Shown in pieces: positions 49,268-59,478 of a DNA stretch of 64,000 bases. Position numbers and translations under genes: made by a program. Under the pieces are notes generated by a model. It made no database searches. It had not been told where the DNA came from and worked only from the letters and a program-made list of their open reading frames with translations. The DNA comes from Hyphomicrobiales bacterium (GTDB lineage: Bacteria; Pseudomonadota; Alphaproteobacteria; Rhizobiales; Beijerinckiaceae). The stretch's first letter is position 1. The number at the start of each line of letters is the position of its first letter. Location of the stretch: assembly GCA_900470095.1 (NCBI GenBank), contig UBZM01000058.1, forward strand, positions 1 to 64,000, given 5' to 3'.

Positions 49268-50245
49268 TCATTCGACCTTGATGTTGGCTTGCGCCACCAC
49301 CTTCGCCCATTTCTCGCGCTCCGCCTTGACGAAGGCGGCGAACTCCTGCGGCGTGTTGCCGATCGGCTGCGCGCCTTCCAGTTCGAGATTTCGGCGCACT
49401 TCGGGCAGGTTGATGATGGTCGCGACCTCGCTGCGCAGCCGGTCGATGATCGGCTGCGGCGTGCCCTTGCGCACGAAGACGCCATACCAGCCGCTGGCCT
49501 CGTAGCCGGGCACACCGGCCTCAGTGAGCGTCGGGACGGCCGGCAGGGCCGGCGCGCGCTCGGAGGTCGTGACGGCGAGCGCCCGCAAGGAGCCGCCATG
49601 CACATGGCCGATCGCCGAGGGCAGGGTCGCGAACATCATCGGGATATGGCCACCGATCAGGTCGTTGAGGGCGGGGCCGGCGCCGCGATAGGCGGCATGC
49701 TTCAGATTGGTCTGCGCCATCAGCTCGAACAGCGCGGTCGCGATATGGTTGGCCGAGCCGTGGCCGGCCGTGCCGTAGGTCAGGCCTTCCGGCTGCGCCT
49801 TCGACAGCGCGATCAGCTCCGCGACCGAGTTGGCCTTGACCGACGGATGCACCAGCAGGAGCAGCGGCGCCTTGGCGATCAGGGTAACGGGCTCGAGCAC
49901 CTCGGCCGGATCGTATTTGAGATTCTTGAACAGGCTCGGATTCACGGCCATCGGGCCGATATTGCTGATCAGCACGGTGTAGCCGTCGGCCGGCGCCTGC
50001 GCCGCGGCCGTCGTGCCGAGATTGCCGCCCGCACCGGCGCGGTTCTCGACCACGACGCCGACGCCGAGGCGCGACTGCAGCTTCTCGGCCACGGCCCGCG
50101 CGATCACGTCCGTGCCGCCGCCGGCGGCATAGGGCACCACCATGGTGATCGGCCGGCTGGGCCAGTCCTGGGCCGTGGCAACGCCGGTCATGCCCAGCAT
50201 CGCCCCGAGCATGGCGCCCAGCCGTCGTCCTGCAAATCTGCGCAT
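49268..50245 (-). CDS. Tripartite tricarboxylate transporter solute-binding protein (Bug)
   Basis: 325 residues from the ATG at 50245, with GGGAGGAGTTGCG upstream. The signal peptide ends ATAQ-D near residue 26. The Bug-family pattern is clear: DWPSRPITMVVPYAAGGGTDVIAR, VVVENRAGAGGNLGTTAAA, DGYTVLISNIGPMAVNPSLF and YGTAGHGSANHIATALFELM. TctA and TctB membrane parts are not in the window, so it is an orphan binding protein, common in this family. It is transcribed from a promoter overlapped by the operator at 50300-50313. Confidence 0.93.
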   Translation of the reverse strand: MRRFAGRRLGAMLGAMLGMTGVATAQDWPSRPITMVVPYAAGGGTDVIARAVAEKLQSRLGVGVVVENRAGAGGNLGTTAAAQAPADGYTVLISNIGPMAVNPSLFKNLKYDPAEVLEPVTLIAKAPLLLLVHPSVKANSVAELIALSKAQPEGLTYGTAGHGSANHIATALFELMAQTNLKHAAYRGAGPALNDLIGGHIPMMFATLPSAIGHVHGGSLRALAVTTSERAPALPAVPTLTEAGVPGYEASGWYGVFVRKGTPQPIIDRLRSEVATIINLPEVRRNLELEGAQPIGNTPQEFAAFVKAEREKWAKVVAQANIKVE

Positions 50246-50299
50246 CGCAACTCCTCCCATCGATTGTTTCTCGTCGGTCTTTCGCCGACGATGTCTTAT

Positions 50300-50313
50300 T
50301 TCGGTATACCGAA
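50300..50313. promoter_or_regulatory. GntR/FCD operator palindrome
   Basis: TTCGGTATACCGAA is a perfect 14 bp palindrome with the GTATAC centre typical of FCD-subfamily GntR operators. It touches the downstream side of the -10 element of the solute-binding protein promoter on the minus strand, the place where bound repressor would block RNA polymerase. Confidence 0.75.
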
Positions 50314-50342
50314 TTATACTGAGGCAGATTGATGCGAGGCAA
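50313..50342 (-). promoter_or_regulatory. Promoter of the solute-binding protein/dehydrogenase unit
   Basis: Read on the minus strand, TTGCCT (50337-50342) and TATAAT (50313-50318, exact consensus) are separated by 18 bp. The start of the solute-binding protein is 68 bp downstream. Confidence 0.65.
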
Positions 50343-50412
50343 GCGTTGATTTCGGCGCCGGCTCACGCGATCACGCGGGACAGGCGGAGCGCGCGCCGGG
50401 CGAAGCGAGGAA

Positions 50413-51078
50413 ATGGCCTTGAGTGATTTTGCCGACATGCAGCCCGCGCCCTCGCTGGCAGGCCAGGCCTATGCGCGCTTGCGCGACGCGATCGCCAGCG
50501 GCGAGCTTCGGCCCGGAGCCAGGCTGCGCGAGGAGGATCTGGCGAAGCATATGCAGATGAGCCGCACGCCGCTGCGCGAGGCGGTGCGCCGGCTCGAGGC
50601 GGAAGGCTTCTTCACGCGCGAATCGCGCAGTCTCGTCGTCGCCTCGCTCGATCATCAGGCGGTCTCGGAACTCTATGCGATGCGCGAGGTGCTCGAGGGC
50701 ACGGCGGCCGCCTTCGCCGCGCGCCATGCCGCGGAGGTCGAAATCGAGGCGCTGCGCGATCTCCATACGCTGGAGGCGGGTTTGCTGGCGCAGCCGCAGG
50801 ATCTGGCGCGCCACAATGAGCGCTTCCATTCCGCGCTCTACGGCGCTGCGCATAATCGCTATCTGCTCAAGACCCTGAACGCGTTGCGTGACGCCCGCGC
50901 GCTGCTCGGCCCCTCGACCCTGCTGGACCCCGTCCGCGCCGCACAGGCCCATGCCGAGCACGAGGCCCTGGTCGCGGCTGTCGAGCGCCGCGACCCGGTC
51001 GCGGCCGATGCAGCCGCACGCAGCCATATCCGCTCGGCCCAGCGCGAGCGGCTGCGGCGGCTGGTGACCGGCGAGTAG
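50413..51078 (+). CDS. GntR-family regulator, FCD type
   Basis: 221 residues. The N-terminal winged helix has AYARLRDAIASGELRPGARLREEDLAKHMQMSRTPLREAVRRLEAEGF, the standard GntR pattern. An all-helical FCD effector domain follows (ELYAMREVLEGTAAAFAARHA, HNERFHSALYGAAHNRYLL). It is divergent from the solute-binding protein/dehydrogenase unit. The palindrome in the shared gap is probably its operator. FCD proteins usually respond to organic acids and repress in their absence. Confidence 0.93.
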   Translation: MALSDFADMQPAPSLAGQAYARLRDAIASGELRPGARLREEDLAKHMQMSRTPLREAVRRLEAEGFFTRESRSLVVASLDHQAVSELYAMREVLEGTAAAFAARHAAEVEIEALRDLHTLEAGLLAQPQDLARHNERFHSALYGAAHNRYLLKTLNALRDARALLGPSTLLDPVRAAQAHAEHEALVAAVERRDPVAADAAARSHIRSAQRERLRRLVTGE

Positions 51079-51104
51079 ACGGCTTCCCCGGAAGGGGAGC
51101 GCGC

Positions 51105-52313
<1,209 letters not shown>

Positions 52314-52528
52314 GTTCAACTCCTTGCTGGCTGCTGTCACTGCCCTTTGTGCAGGCGGCGCGCGCTCATGTCACCCCGCATCAGCCCTTGGAATGGCGCC
52401 CCCCACCGTGCTACGGAGCGCGCGATAGCGGGCTCGGCCGCGAGATTCCGCAACAGCCAGAACTGCGTGGCTGCCGCATGGCCTTTGCCGGCCCCCTGCG
52501 GCAATCCGAAGCGCCGATGGAGCATCCC

Positions 52529-53830
52529 ATGAGCCGTGACGCCGCCGCTGAGAAGCACCTCTCGAACTCCTTCTTCGGTGCTTCGCTCGCCGATTCCGAT
52601 CCGGAGATTTCGCGTGCCATCGGTCTCGAACTCGGTCGCCAGCGCGACGAGATCGAGCTGATCGCCTCGGAGAACATCGTGTCGCGCGCCGTGCTCGAGG
52701 CGCAGGGCTCGGTGATGACCAATAAATACGCGGAAGGCTATCCGGGCCGCCGCTATTATGGCGGCTGCCAGTTCGTCGACATCGCCGAGAAGCTCGCGAT
52801 CGAGCGCGCCTGCCGCCTGTTCGACTGCCAGTTCGCCAATGTCCAGCCGAATTCCGGCAGCCAGGCCAATCAGGCCGTGTTCATGGCGCTGATGCAGCCC
52901 GGCGACACCTTCATGGGCCTCGATCTCGCCGCCGGCGGCCATCTTACCCATGGCGCCCCGGTCAACCAGTCCGGCAAGTGGTTCAAGGTCGTGCCTTACG
53001 GCGTCTGCGTCGTCGACCAGACCATCGACTATGACGCGATGGAGCGCCTCGCCGTCGAGAACAAGCCCAAGGTCATCGTCGCCGGTGGCTCGGCCTATGC
53101 CCGGCACTGGGATTTCGCCCGCTTCCGCGAGATCGCCGACAAGGTCGGCGCCTATTTCATGGTCGATATCGCGCATTTCGCCGGCCTGGTGGCGGGCGGC
53201 GCGCATCCCTCGCCATTCCCGCACGCCCATGTCGTCACCACCACCACGCATAAGACCCTGCGCGGTCCGCGCGGCGGCATGATCCTGACCAATGACGAGG
53301 CGCTGGCGAAGAAGATCAACTCGGCGATCTTCCCCGGCATCCAGGGCGGCCCGCTGATGCATGTCATCGCCGCCAAGGCGGTCTCATTCCACGAGGCGCT
53401 GCAGCCGGAGTTCAAGATCTACGCCCGCGCCGTCGTCGAGAACGCCAAGGCGCTGGCCGAGACGCTGAAGACCAAGGGCTTCGACCTCGTCACCGGCGGC
53501 ACCGACAATCACCTGATGCTGGTCGATCTGCGCTCTAAGAAGATTACCGGCAAGGCTGCGGAAGCAGCCCTCGGCCGTGCCCACATCACCTGCAACAAGA
53601 ACGGCATCCCCTTCGATCCGGAGAAGCCGATGGTCACCTCCGGCATCCGCCTGGGCACGCCGGCTGCGACCTCGCGCGGCTTCGGTGTCGCCGAGTTCCA
53701 GCGTGTCGGCGAGCTGATCGCCGAGGTGCTGGACGGGCTCGCCGCGCATGGCGAGGAGGGCAATGCCGCTGTCGAGCAGGCGGTGAAGGCCAAGGCCCAC
53801 GAGCTGACGGCACGTTTCCCGATCTATTGA
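52529..53830 (+). CDS. glyA: Serine hydroxymethyltransferase
   Basis: 433 residues from the ATG at 52529, 6 bp after GGAG (an in-frame ATG at 52517 is less well placed). It converts serine and tetrahydrofolate to glycine and methylene-THF. The PLP lysine is K242 in TTTTHKTLRGPRGG; IELIASENIVSRAVLEAQGS and NKYAEGYPGRRYYGG are conserved. It heads a long run of plus-strand genes (nrdR, rib genes, nusB and thiL), and glyA-nrdR-ribD order is common in Hyphomicrobiales. Confidence 0.98.
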   Translation: MSRDAAAEKHLSNSFFGASLADSDPEISRAIGLELGRQRDEIELIASENIVSRAVLEAQGSVMTNKYAEGYPGRRYYGGCQFVDIAEKLAIERACRLFDCQFANVQPNSGSQANQAVFMALMQPGDTFMGLDLAAGGHLTHGAPVNQSGKWFKVVPYGVCVVDQTIDYDAMERLAVENKPKVIVAGGSAYARHWDFARFREIADKVGAYFMVDIAHFAGLVAGGAHPSPFPHAHVVTTTTHKTLRGPRGGMILTNDEALAKKINSAIFPGIQGGPLMHVIAAKAVSFHEALQPEFKIYARAVVENAKALAETLKTKGFDLVTGGTDNHLMLVDLRSKKITGKAAEAALGRAHITCNKNGIPFDPEKPMVTSGIRLGTPAATSRGFGVAEFQRVGELIAEVLDGLAAHGEEGNAAVEQAVKAKAHELTARFPIY

Positions 53831-53869
53831 AGGCAACGCGACCCGGTCGCCTGAAGGAGAAGAGCCGCG

Positions 53870-54367
53870 ATGCGCTGTCCCTATTGCGGCTCCCTCGAGA
53901 CCCAGGTGAAGGACTCGCGTCCCACCGACGATCACGCCTCGATCCGCCGCCGCCGCGTCTGCCCTGACTGCGGCGGCCGCTTCACCACCTTCGAGCGCGT
54001 GCAGCTGCGCGAGCTCACCGTGGTGAAGCGCTCCGGCCGGCGCACGCTCTTCGATCGCGACAAGCTGCAGACCTCGATCGAGATCGCATTGCGCAAGCGC
54101 CCGGTCGCGCCGGAACGCGTCGAGCGCATGGTCAACGGCATCGTCCGCCAGCTCGAGAGTTCGGGCGAGGGCGAGGTCTCGAGCTCCACCATCGGCGAAC
54201 TGGTGATGGAGGGGCTGAAATCCCTCGACGATGTCGCCTATGTCCGCTTCGCTTCGGTCTACAAGAATTTTCGCGAGGCCCGCGATTTCGAGGAGCTGCT
54301 CGGCCAGCTCAGCAGCGACGAGATCGAGGCTGCCGGCGTGGTTCCCCCGATTCGTGGCGATGACTGA
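53870..54367 (+). CDS. nrdR: Transcriptional repressor NrdR
   Basis: 165 residues, with AGGAG before the ATG. A zinc ribbon (MRCPYCGSLETQVKDSR, RRRVCPDCGGRFTTFER) is followed by an ATP-cone domain (VVKRSGRRTLFDRDKL). NrdR represses ribonucleotide reductase genes according to ATP/dATP level. Its end overlaps the ribD start (ATG at 54360). Confidence 0.97.
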   Translation: MRCPYCGSLETQVKDSRPTDDHASIRRRRVCPDCGGRFTTFERVQLRELTVVKRSGRRTLFDRDKLQTSIEIALRKRPVAPERVERMVNGIVRQLESSGEGEVSSSTIGELVMEGLKSLDDVAYVRFASVYKNFREARDFEELLGQLSSDEIEAAGVVPPIRGDD

Positions 54368-55490
54368 GCAGAGCGCGCTCGACCGCGCCTTCATGCAGCA
54401 GACCCTCGCCTATGGCGCGCGCGGGCTGGGTACCACCGGCACCAACCCTTGCGTCGGCGCGCTGATCACGCAGGACACGCCGGACGGCCCCGTCGTGATC
54501 GCACGTGGCCACACCCAGATCGGTGGCCGGCCGCATGGCGAGGCCCATGCCTTCGACCGGGCGGGCGCTGCCGCGACAGGCGGCACGCTCTATGTCACGC
54601 TCGAACCCTGCTCCCACCGCACCATCCGCGCCGCGACGCCTTGCGTCGAGCGCACCATTCGGGCCGGGGTGAAGCGGGTCGTGGTGGCGATGGCCGATCC
54701 GAATCCGCGCTTTCGCGGACTGGGCTTCGCGCTGCTGCGCAGCGCCGGCATCAGCGTCACCACCGGCGTTCTGGAAGAGGAAGCCAGGCGGACCCATCGC
54801 GGTTATGTCCTGCGCATCACCGAGGGGCGGCCGATGGTGACCTTCAAGGTGGCACGCACCGCCGATGGCTACGCGGGCACGGCCGCGGGCGGTCCCATCG
54901 CGGTTTCCTGCCAGGCTGCGAATGGCTGGGTCCATCTCCAGCGGGCGCATCATGATGCGATCATGCTCGGCATCGGTTCGGTGCTCGCCGATGATCCGAT
55001 GCTGACGGTCCGCCTGCCGGGAATGGCGGCACGCTCGCCGATCAGGGTCATCCTCGATTCGCATCTGCGCCTGCCGCCGGGCTCCCGGCTCGTGCAGTCG
55101 GCCGGGGAGGTTCCTGTCTGGGTGATCGCGGCGGAATCCGCGCCCGTTGCCAACGAGGCCGAGCTGGTCGCTGCAGGTGTCGAGGTCATGCGCGTCTCCG
55201 CCGGACCGGACGGTCATCTCGATCTCCGTGAGGCGTTGCAGCTGCTCGGCACGCGCGGCATCAACCGGGTCTTTTCCGAAGGCGGCCCGACGATCGGCGA
55301 GAAGCTGGCTTTGGCGGGCCTGACTGATGAGGTCATCGTTTCGACCTCGCCGCGTTTGCTGGGTTGCCCCGGCGTCGTCGCCGTTCGTCCGGCCCTTGCC
55401 GGATTGCTGGCCGACCCCGATCTGTACCGGCTTGCGGAGAGCGGCCTGATCGGCCACGACCGTTTCGAGCGCTATGAGAGGATTGCCTGA
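54360..55490 (+). CDS. ribD: Bifunctional riboflavin deaminase/reductase RibD
   Basis: 376 residues from the ATG at 54360 inside nrdR. The N-terminal deaminase has HGEAHAFDRAG and the zinc PCSHR-type site in TLEPCSHRTIRAATPCVE, and the reductase follows from about residue 150 (VTFKVARTADGYAG, IRVILDSHLRLP, FSEGGPTIGEKLALAGLTDE). It performs the second and third steps of riboflavin synthesis. Its stop overlaps the ribE start (TGATG). Confidence 0.97.
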   Translation: MTEQSALDRAFMQQTLAYGARGLGTTGTNPCVGALITQDTPDGPVVIARGHTQIGGRPHGEAHAFDRAGAAATGGTLYVTLEPCSHRTIRAATPCVERTIRAGVKRVVVAMADPNPRFRGLGFALLRSAGISVTTGVLEEEARRTHRGYVLRITEGRPMVTFKVARTADGYAGTAAGGPIAVSCQAANGWVHLQRAHHDAIMLGIGSVLADDPMLTVRLPGMAARSPIRVILDSHLRLPPGSRLVQSAGEVPVWVIAAESAPVANEAELVAAGVEVMRVSAGPDGHLDLREALQLLGTRGINRVFSEGGPTIGEKLALAGLTDEVIVSTSPRLLGCPGVVAVRPALAGLLADPDLYRLAESGLIGHDRFERYERIA

Positions 55491-56137
55491 TGTTCACCGG
55501 CATCGTCACCGCCATTGGCACGATCGTGGAGGCCCAGAACAAGGGGCCGAGCCTGAAGCGGCTAGCAATAGCGAGCCCGTTCGAGGCTCAGGGAATCGAG
55601 ATCGGCGCATCGATCTGCTGCGCCGGCATCTGCCTGACGGTGACGGCTCTGAAGCCTCGCGAAGACGGTGAGGCCGGCTGCATCTTCCAGGTCGAGGCCG
55701 CTGCCGAGACCCTGTCCAAGACCCTCGCCGGGGAGTGGGAGCCGGGCACGAAGGTCAATCTCGAACGCTCGCTGAAAATGGGCGACGAGCTGGGCGGCCA
55801 TCTGGTGACCGGCCATGTCGACGGCGTCGGCACGATCCTGAAGATCGAGCCGATCGCGGCCGATCCCGACGAACCCTGGGGCGCAACCGCGCGCTTCCAT
55901 ATCCGCGCGCCGCAGGGGCTGCCGCGTTTCATCGCGACCAAGGGCTCGATTTGCCTCGACGGCACCTCGCTCACGGTCAACAGCGTCGAGGACGATGTCT
56001 TCACCGTCCTGCTGATTCCGCACTCCTTCAGCGTCACCACCTGGGGCGAGCGCAAGCAGGGGGACCGCATTCATGTCGAGGTCGATCTGATGGCGCGGTA
56101 TGCCGCGCGGCTTGCGGAGGCGAGCCCGGGGGGGTAA
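55490..56137 (+). CDS. ribE: Riboflavin synthase alpha subunit
   Basis: 215 residues with the two lumazine-binding repeats: MFTGIVTAIGTI at the start, SICCAGICLTVTAL, then GHLVTGHVDGVGTI and GSICLDGTSLTVNSVEDDVFTVLLIPHSFSVTTWG. It dismutates two lumazine molecules to riboflavin. It starts within the ribD stop. No FMN riboswitch was recognised upstream of the rib genes. Confidence 0.97.
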   Translation: MFTGIVTAIGTIVEAQNKGPSLKRLAIASPFEAQGIEIGASICCAGICLTVTALKPREDGEAGCIFQVEAAAETLSKTLAGEWEPGTKVNLERSLKMGDELGGHLVTGHVDGVGTILKIEPIAADPDEPWGATARFHIRAPQGLPRFIATKGSICLDGTSLTVNSVEDDVFTVLLIPHSFSVTTWGERKQGDRIHVEVDLMARYAARLAEASPGG

Positions 56138-56171
56138 CCAGCCGACTTGAAATCCAACAAGGATAAGAACG

Positions 56172-56681
56172 ATGGCCGGACCCCGGCAGATCTCGGCCGA
56201 CAAGGCCGCAACTCCCGCCGCTCCCCTGGACGGCGCACGCGTGCTCGTCGTCGAGGCGCGCTTCTATGACAAGCTGGCGGACGAGCTGCTGGAAGGCGCG
56301 CTCGCGGTGCTCGACAAGGCCGAGTGCCGTGTCGACGTCGTGACCGTGCCCGGCGCGCTCGAAATCCCGGCAGCGATCGTCATCGGCCTGCGGGCCGCCG
56401 ACGAGGCGGTCGACCCCTATGAGGCCGTCGTCGCGCTCGGCACCGTCATTCGTGGCGAGACCGGCCATTACGATATCGTCGCCGGCGAAAGCTCGCGCGC
56501 GCTGATGGACGTCTCGGTTGCCTATGCCATGCCGCTCGGCAACGGCATCCTGACCGTCGAGAACGATGCCCAGGCCTGGGCCCGCGCCAATCGCGCCGAT
56601 ATGGACAAGGGCGGCGGCGCGGCGGAAGCGGCGCTCGCCGTACTGCGTTACAAGCGTTCGCTCGCGGATAAATCCTCATGA
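56172..56681 (+). CDS. ribH: 6,7-dimethyl-8-ribityllumazine synthase
   Basis: 169 residues, with GGATAAGAACG before the ATG. Typical parts are VLVVEARFYDKLADELLEGA, VVTVPGALEIPAAI, ALGTVIRGETGHYDIVAGES and PLGNGILTVENDAQAWARA. It makes the lumazine used by riboflavin synthase. Its stop overlaps the nusB start (ATGA). Confidence 0.97.
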   Translation: MAGPRQISADKAATPAAPLDGARVLVVEARFYDKLADELLEGALAVLDKAECRVDVVTVPGALEIPAAIVIGLRAADEAVDPYEAVVALGTVIRGETGHYDIVAGESSRALMDVSVAYAMPLGNGILTVENDAQAWARANRADMDKGGGAAEAALAVLRYKRSLADKSS

Positions 56682-57145
56682 GCCGCGCGGAACTGCGTCG
56701 CGGTGCACGACTCTCTGTCGTGCAGGCGCTCTATGAGATGGAGATCGGCGGGCGCGGCGTCATCGAGGCGATGGCCGAGTTCGAGGCGTTCTGGATCGGC
56801 AAGGAGGTCGAGGATATCGAGCTTCCCAAGGCCGAGATCGCCTTCTTCCGGGACCTGCTCGGCGGCGTCGTCCGCGAACAGCGCCTGATCGACCGCTCGG
56901 TGGACGATGTTCTCGCTGCGGGCTGGCCGCTCAAGCGCGTTGAGGCCGTGGTGCGCGCCATCCTGCGCGGCGGCGCCTATGAGCTCGCCTTCCGCAAGGA
57001 TGTGCCGGCGCGCGCCGTGATCTCGGAATATGTCGCGGTCGCCCGTGCCTTCTACGAAGGCGAAGAGATCGGCATGATCAACGCCGTGCTCGACAAGATG
57101 GCCCGCGAATTCCGCGCCGACGAATTCGACACGCCGGCCGCCTGA
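56678..57145 (+). CDS. nusB: Transcription antitermination protein NusB
   Basis: 155 residues, all-helical NusB fold: RRGARLSVVQALYEMEIGG, FRDLLGGVVREQRLIDRSVDDVLAAGWPLKRVEAVVRAILRGGAYEL and YVAVARAFYEGEEIGMINAVLDKMA. It binds boxA RNA with NusE in rRNA antitermination. It overlaps ribH by four bases and is 7 bp ahead of thiL, a common ribH-nusB-thiL order. Confidence 0.97.
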   Translation: MSRAELRRGARLSVVQALYEMEIGGRGVIEAMAEFEAFWIGKEVEDIELPKAEIAFFRDLLGGVVREQRLIDRSVDDVLAAGWPLKRVEAVVRAILRGGAYELAFRKDVPARAVISEYVAVARAFYEGEEIGMINAVLDKMAREFRADEFDTPAA

Positions 57146-57152
57146 CACGCTG

Positions 57153-58151
57153 ATGGCCGGCGCTCCCCAACGACCCGGCGAGTTCGAGCTGATTGCGCGT
57201 TATTTCGCGCCGATCGCCGGTGCGGGCGGCCTCGGCCTGCGCGACGATGCCGGGCTGCTGCGCCCGGCGCGCGGCTTCGAGCTTGTGGTCACGACGGATG
57301 CGCTCGTCGCAGGCGTGCATTTCCTGCCCGACGATCCGCCGGCCTCGATTGCCCGCAAGGCGCTCGCGGTCAACCTGTCGGACCTGGCGGCCAAGGGGGC
57401 ATCTCCCTTGGGCTTCGTGCTCTCGCTGGTCCTGCCCAAGGGCTGGACAGAAGCGTGGCTCGCCGGCTTCGCCCAGGGGCTAGGCGAGATCGCGGCCGAG
57501 AGCGCCTGTCCGCTCGTCGGCGGCGATACCGTTTCGACGCCGGGGCCGCTCACGCTCTCCATCACCGCCTTCGGCAGCGTTCCGGCCGGACGCATGGTGC
57601 TGCGCTCGGGCGCAAAGCCAGGTGATCTCGTCCTCGTCTCCGGTACGATCGGCGACGGTGCGCTCGGCCTCAAGGTCCATGCGCCGGGCAAGCCGGACTG
57701 GGTCGCAGGCCTCTCCGAGGCCGATCGCGCCCATCTCGCCGACCGCTACCTGCATCCGCGCCCGCGCCTGGCGCTTGCGGCTGCCCTGCAAGCCCATGCC
57801 TCGGCCGCTATGGATGTCTCCGACGGGCTCGTCGGCGATCTCGCCAAGCTGGTTGCGGCGTCTGGAATCGGGGCCGAGATCGACCTCGATACCGTTCCGC
57901 TCTCGGCTGCGGCCCGCGCCGCGATCATGGCTGACCCTGCTCTGACGGAACTGGCCTGGACCGGCGGAGACGACTACGAAATTCTCTGCACGGCCTCGGA
58001 AAGGGAATTTCCTGCTATGGCTGCTGCGGCCGAGGCGGCGGGTCTTGGACTCGCCTGCATCGGCCGGGTCACGTCCGAGCTGGGCGTGGTGCGTTTTCTC
58101 GAACGGGGCAGGGCGCGCAGCTTCGCGCAAGGCTCCTTCGCCCATTTCTGA
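57153..58151 (+). CDS. thiL: Thiamine-monophosphate kinase
   Basis: 332 residues of the AIR-synthase/ThiL fold: GEFELIARYFAPIAG, GLRDDAGLL, VVTTDALVAGVHFLPDD, NLSDLAAKGASPLGFVLSLVLP, LVGGDTVSTPGPLTLSITAFG, AMDVSDGLVGDLAKL and TGGDDYEILCT. It phosphorylates thiamine monophosphate to the coenzyme diphosphate. It follows nusB by 7 bp. Confidence 0.97.
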   Translation: MAGAPQRPGEFELIARYFAPIAGAGGLGLRDDAGLLRPARGFELVVTTDALVAGVHFLPDDPPASIARKALAVNLSDLAAKGASPLGFVLSLVLPKGWTEAWLAGFAQGLGEIAAESACPLVGGDTVSTPGPLTLSITAFGSVPAGRMVLRSGAKPGDLVLVSGTIGDGALGLKVHAPGKPDWVAGLSEADRAHLADRYLHPRPRLALAAALQAHASAAMDVSDGLVGDLAKLVAASGIGAEIDLDTVPLSAAARAAIMADPALTELAWTGGDDYEILCTASEREFPAMAAAAEAAGLGLACIGRVTSELGVVRFLERGRARSFAQGSFAHF

Positions 58152-58197
58152 GGGCCGCCCGCTCAGGCCGCCCGGTATGTGAACGACGGCCCCAGCG

Positions 58198-59403
58198 ATG
58201 AACCAGCATGTTTCCGTGGCCGAGGGCGATGCCCTGGCGAAACGCAATGCCCTCGTCCTCGCCTGCGCCCAGGCGTTTGGCGGCGCGAACCCGGCGATCG
58301 TGGTCTCGCTCGGCGGCATCGTCGGCTCGCAGCTCGTCGCCGACAAGACCTTCGCCACCGTACCGGTCAGCCTGATGCAGCTCGGCATCGCCTGCGGCGT
58401 CATCCCCGCTGCGATGCTGATGCGCCGGCTCGGCCGCCGCAACGGCTATCTCATCGGGGCGCTGACCGGCGTCATCGCCTCCAGCATCGCGGCTGCCGGC
58501 ACGGGGAGCCGGATCTTCTGGCTGTTCTGCCTGGGCACCTTCATGTGCGGCCTCTACGGCGCCTTCGTGCAGAGCTATCGCTTCGCGGCGGCCGACACCG
58601 CGAGCGAGAGCTTCAAGCCGCGCGCCATCTCCTGGGTGATGATCGGCGGGCTCGCCGCGGGCGTGATCGGCCCGCAATCGGTCTACTGGACCCGCGACCT
58701 GACGCCGTCCGCGCCCTTCGCCGCCAGCTTCATGGCGCAGGGGGTGCTGGCGCTGCTGGCGATCGGCGTCGTCATGATGCTGCGTGCTCCGCCGGTCGCG
58801 GCCGTGCGTTCGAGCGGCGGCCGGCCGCTCTCGGAGATCATGCGCCAGCCCAAATTCATCGCCTCGGTCACCGCCGCGCTCGTCTCCTATGGCCTGATGA
58901 GCTTCGTGATGACGGCTGCGCCATTGGCCATGGTCGGCTGCGGTCACAGCATCGGCGATGCCGCGCTCGGCATTCAGTGGCACGTGCTCTCGATGTTCGG
59001 GCCGAGCTTCTTCACCGGCCGGCTGATCGCCCGCTTCGGCAAGGAGAAGGTCACGGCGGCCGGCCTGCTGCTGCTGGCCTGCGCCGCCGTTGTCGGCCTG
59101 AACGGCCTCAGCGTCGCGCATTTCTGGATCGCGCTCGTCCTGCTCGGCATCGGCTGGAATTTCGGCTTCATTGGCGCGACCGCGCTCGTCACCGACTGCT
59201 ATCGCCCGGAGGAACGCGTCAAGGTCCAGGCCGCCAACGACTTCCTCGTCTTCGGCTCGGTCGCCATCGCCTCCTTCTCGGCCGGCGGGCTGCTGAACAC
59301 CGGCGGCTGGAATAGCGTCAACTGGCTGGTCTTCCCGCCCGTGGCGGTCGCGCTGGCGCTGGTCGCCTGGCAGGCCACGCAGAAGCGCGTCCAGCTGGCC
59401 TGA
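58198..59403 (+). CDS. MFS transporter
   Basis: 401 residues with about twelve membrane segments. Major facilitator marks include MLMRRLGRRNGYLIGALTGV after the second helix and FFTGRLIARFGKEKVTAAGLLLLACAA in the second half. The substrate is unknown. It precedes the ureidoglycine aminohydrolase by 75 bp, so purine or ureide transport is possible but unproven. The spacing from thiL (46 bp) leaves a separate promoter possible. Confidence 0.85.
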   Translation: MNQHVSVAEGDALAKRNALVLACAQAFGGANPAIVVSLGGIVGSQLVADKTFATVPVSLMQLGIACGVIPAAMLMRRLGRRNGYLIGALTGVIASSIAAAGTGSRIFWLFCLGTFMCGLYGAFVQSYRFAAADTASESFKPRAISWVMIGGLAAGVIGPQSVYWTRDLTPSAPFAASFMAQGVLALLAIGVVMMLRAPPVAAVRSSGGRPLSEIMRQPKFIASVTAALVSYGLMSFVMTAAPLAMVGCGHSIGDAALGIQWHVLSMFGPSFFTGRLIARFGKEKVTAAGLLLLACAAVVGLNGLSVAHFWIALVLLGIGWNFGFIGATALVTDCYRPEERVKVQAANDFLVFGSVAIASFSAGGLLNTGGWNSVNWLVFPPVAVALALVAWQATQKRVQLA

Positions 59404-59478
59404 GAGGCGGCCAAGCGCGTAGCCGACCGATAGGCTCCGCAAACAAGCTTCACCCCCAAGGATCCGGCAGGAGATACG

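Noticed and set aside
55491..56171. FMN riboswitch upstream of or within the rib genes
   Set aside because: Genes overlap or nearly abut, and I see no RFN-type conserved core before ribD, ribE or ribH.
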